A stretch of 64,000 nucleotides of DNA. Origin: an uncultured Clostridia bacterium (GTDB lineage: Bacteria > Bacillota > Clostridia > Christensenellales > Borkfalkiaceae). Each line of letters starts with the position of its first letter. Positions within the stretch are counted from its first letter, which is position 1. A program made the translations under genes and the position numbers. Under the pieces are notes generated by a model that did no database searches, was not told the DNA's origin, and saw nothing but the letters and a program-made list of their open reading frames with translations. The stretch spans positions 21,876 through 85,875 of the forward strand of contig CANQNO010000006.1 of NCBI GenBank assembly GCA_947625245.1, in the 5' to 3' direction. Shown here piece by piece: positions 62,133 through 64,000 of this stretch.

Positions 62133-64000
62133 GATAAAACAATTTTTTATGAGCGTCGGGCTATGGATAAAAAATCACTTCCCCACACGGCGCAGAATAA
62201 TTCAGGTTTACGCGGCGTTGCTCACAAACGCCAGCTTAAAGGGCTACAGCACGGGATTGATATACGACGGTCCCACAAAGGTGCTGTGTTCGCCGGGGCT
62301 TAACTGCTATTCCTGCCCGGGCGCGGTTGCCGCATGTCCTTTGGGCTCGCTGCAAAATTCGCTCGGCTCAGCCAAAACGACGACGCCTTATTACATAATA
62401 GGCATACTCGCGCTTTACGGCTTATTGCTTGCAAGGACGATTTGCGGCTTTTTGTGTCCTTTCGGCTTCTTTCAGGATATGCTGTATAAAATCAAGACCC
62501 CGAAAGTTAAAAAGAGCGTCGGCACCCGCGTTTTGTCCTACCTTAAATACTTATTTTTAATAGTGCTTGTAATAGCCGTACCGCTCATATATCACAGCGT
62601 TCCCGGCTTCTGCAAATACATATGCCCCGCAGGTCTTATAGGCGGTGCGGGCGGGCTTTTGCCCAATTCGCGTAACGCCGACTATTTCGGTATGCTGGGT
62701 TTCCTTTTCAGCTGGAAATTCGCCCTTTTGATAGTCTGCGTAGCGGTATGCGTATTTATTTACAGGGCGTTTTGCCGCTTTATTTGCCCGCTCGGCGCTA
62801 TTTACGGATTTTTCAATAAAATCTCCCTCATGGGCGTAAAGCTCGATAAAAGCCAGTGTATCGAGTGCGGCGCTTGCATAGCTAAGTGCAAAATGGATAT
62901 CAAGCACGTCGGCGACCATGAATGTATAAATTGCGGCGAATGTATCCCCGTTTGCCCCACAAAGGCGATAAGCTGGAAAGGCAGCAAAATCTTTTTAAAA
63001 CCCGCGTCGGTAACCGTATCTGCGGCAAACGCCGGCGGCGAAGAGTTAAAGCCTTTAAACGTATATATCGAAAACGGAACGGTTTCAAATGCCAATGCTT
63101 CTGTTTCGGACAAATCCGAAGCTGTCGCGCCTGTGGAATATGCGGCTCCCACGGAGCAGGCAGTAGAGCGCGCGGCGGAAGAGGAAAGCGTAAAAGAGGC
63201 GCAGGAAGTTTTGGGTGTGGAAGTTGAACACCCCGAAGAACAGCCCGCACAAAAGCAGGGTAAAAAGCCCAACGCGCTGGCGTTAAAGTTCAAAAACCGC
63301 AATTTCGTTTTGGAGTTTGTTGCGTGGGTTCTTGCAACGGCATTGCTTGTGGGCGCGCTGGTTTACTACAACACCCGTCCAACTGTTGAAATGCAAAGGA
63401 TAAAAAGCTTTACTTGCGAAACCTATAATACGGCATATGCGGAAAAAGAATATACGCTTTCGTATAGCAGCAAGCCGACGGTAATAATCTTCTGGAACAG
63501 CCGCAACGCAATCGGCATAGATTATGTAAACGATTTTGTGGCGAATATGTATCCCGAAGTGAAAGACGACGCAAACTTTGTAATCGCGCACATCTCCAAC
63601 GCCGATACCCAAGAGACCGTGCAGGGTATAATTGACGAAAAGGGCTGGAACACCTCGGAAATTCCTTTCATACAGGATACGGCTGAACTCAACCTCTACA
63701 ATGGATGTTGCGGCGATAATTCGCCCACAATGACGGTGTTCCTGAACTTCGTAAACGCGATATACGCCCGTCACAGCGGTCCCGTAACGCTTGATACGAT
63801 AAAGCAAGAGATAGACTACAAAAACGTTTGGGAAAACACCAATTTTCAAGTGGGCGACAAGATCCCCGAACAAATGACGATACCAACCTATCACAGCGCG
63901 TACACAGCGGACAGCTACAACATTGCCGAAGCAAAAGGTAAAGTGCTTGTATTTAACTTCTGGTACGTAAGCTGCGGCGGGTGCGTTGCGGAATTGCCGT
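62125..64000 (+). CDS. NapH-like polyferredoxin fused to thioredoxin-like domains (partial)
   Basis: The gene runs off the window after 625 codons. Residues 1-230 hold several membrane segments with CxxxCP-type motifs (CGFLCPFGFF, CKYICPAGL and CRFICPLGAIYG), as in NapH/CcoG-like proteins. Two 4Fe-4S motifs follow (CIECGACIAKC and CINCGECIPVCP). After an acidic linker (about 330-395) and a membrane segment comes a thioredoxin-like fold near residue 450 that lacks CxxC (FWNSRNAIG), and a second one near 605 that has CGGC (FWYVSCGGCVAELP) at the window edge. The TTG start at 62125 follows GGAG; an ATG at 62149 lacks an RBS. It probably passes electrons across the membrane to a thiol. Confidence 0.83.
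   Translation, partial: MAKIKQFFMSVGLWIKNHFPTRRRIIQVYAALLTNASLKGYSTGLIYDGPTKVLCSPGLNCYSCPGAVAACPLGSLQNSLGSAKTTTPYYIIGILALYGLLLARTICGFLCPFGFFQDMLYKIKTPKVKKSVGTRVLSYLKYLFLIVLVIAVPLIYHSVPGFCKYICPAGLIGGAGGLLPNSRNADYFGMLGFLFSWKFALLIVCVAVCVFIYRAFCRFICPLGAIYGFFNKISLMGVKLDKSQCIECGACIAKCKMDIKHVGDHECINCGECIPVCPTKAISWKGSKIFLKPASVTVSAANAGGEELKPLNVYIENGTVSNANASVSDKSEAVAPVEYAAPTEQAVERAAEEESVKEAQEVLGVEVEHPEEQPAQKQGKKPNALALKFKNRNFVLEFVAWVLATALLVGALVYYNTRPTVEMQRIKSFTCETYNTAYAEKEYTLSYSSKPTVIIFWNSRNAIGIDYVNDFVANMYPEVKDDANFVIAHISNADTQETVQGIIDEKGWNTSEIPFIQDTAELNLYNGCCGDNSPTMTVFLNFVNAIYARHSGPVTLDTIKQEIDYKNVWENTNFQVGDKIPEQMTIPTYHSAYTADSYNIAEAKGKVLVFNFWYVSCGGCVAELP

Overview
The window looks like a chromosomal segment from an anaerobic, probably endospore-forming member of the Bacillota (Clostridia-like, perhaps an uncultured gut lineage). 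The lineage is inferred from the gene set: a CotF-type coat protein with a small partner, a PdaB-type deacetylase, a Gram-positive HelD-like helicase, lipoproteins with lipoboxes, and many TTGACA-17-TATAAT promoters, often with an extended -10. No plasmid, phage, CRISPR or transposase genes were recognised.

1-12.6 kb: a tight folate operon (folC-folE-folP-folBK); then a Ppx/GppA phosphatase, maf and a divergent MreB-like actin; a convergent membrane protein; a lepA-MGMT-hemW-GNAT operon; and a minus-strand lipoprotein. 12.7-19.6 kb: a TM protein, guaB, guaA, a cytidylate-kinase-like protein and a HelD-like helicase. 19.7-20.9 kb: a small XRE regulator lies between two target genes whose promoters carry near-identical palindromic operators, apparently a self-contained mini-regulon. 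21-23.8 kb: a minus-strand asd-dapA-dapB operon for lysine and diaminopimelate, with a hairpin leader. 24-30.4 kb: a membrane protein, Hsp33 with TPR and HEAT-like partners, and glutamine synthetase. 30.4-38.3 kb: two spore-coat genes, galE, pdaB, an SSB-like protein, a MATE pump, lgt, and an ApbE / NusG-II pair. 38.3-39.3 kb: dispersed repeats, a tRNA-Ser(GCT) and a promoter-rich gap.

39.3-64 kb is the most unusual part: at least eleven genes on one strand with gaps of at most 29 bp and no visible terminator. In order they encode a 1708-residue lipoprotein with repeated small beta domains, a 2515-residue subtilisin-like protease with LRR and Ig-like domains and a Cys/Gly-rich C-terminal membrane anchor, a third lipoprotein, a full oligopeptide ABC transporter (binding protein, two permeases, two ATPases, several with unusual insertions or tails), two small membrane proteins, and a polyferredoxin fused to thioredoxin-like domains that runs off the window. 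I read this as one surface system: cell-wall proteins cut extracellular protein, the transporter imports the peptides, and a membrane electron-transfer protein maintains exported thiols. The link between the last part and the rest is inference from gene order.

Other signals: several genes have a -10 box only 6-8 bases before the ATG and no Shine-Dalgarno (candidate leaderless mRNAs); a two-codon ORF overlaps the glnA start; and a 125-147 bp intergenic repeat has a hairpin supported by a compensatory base-pair change between its two copies.
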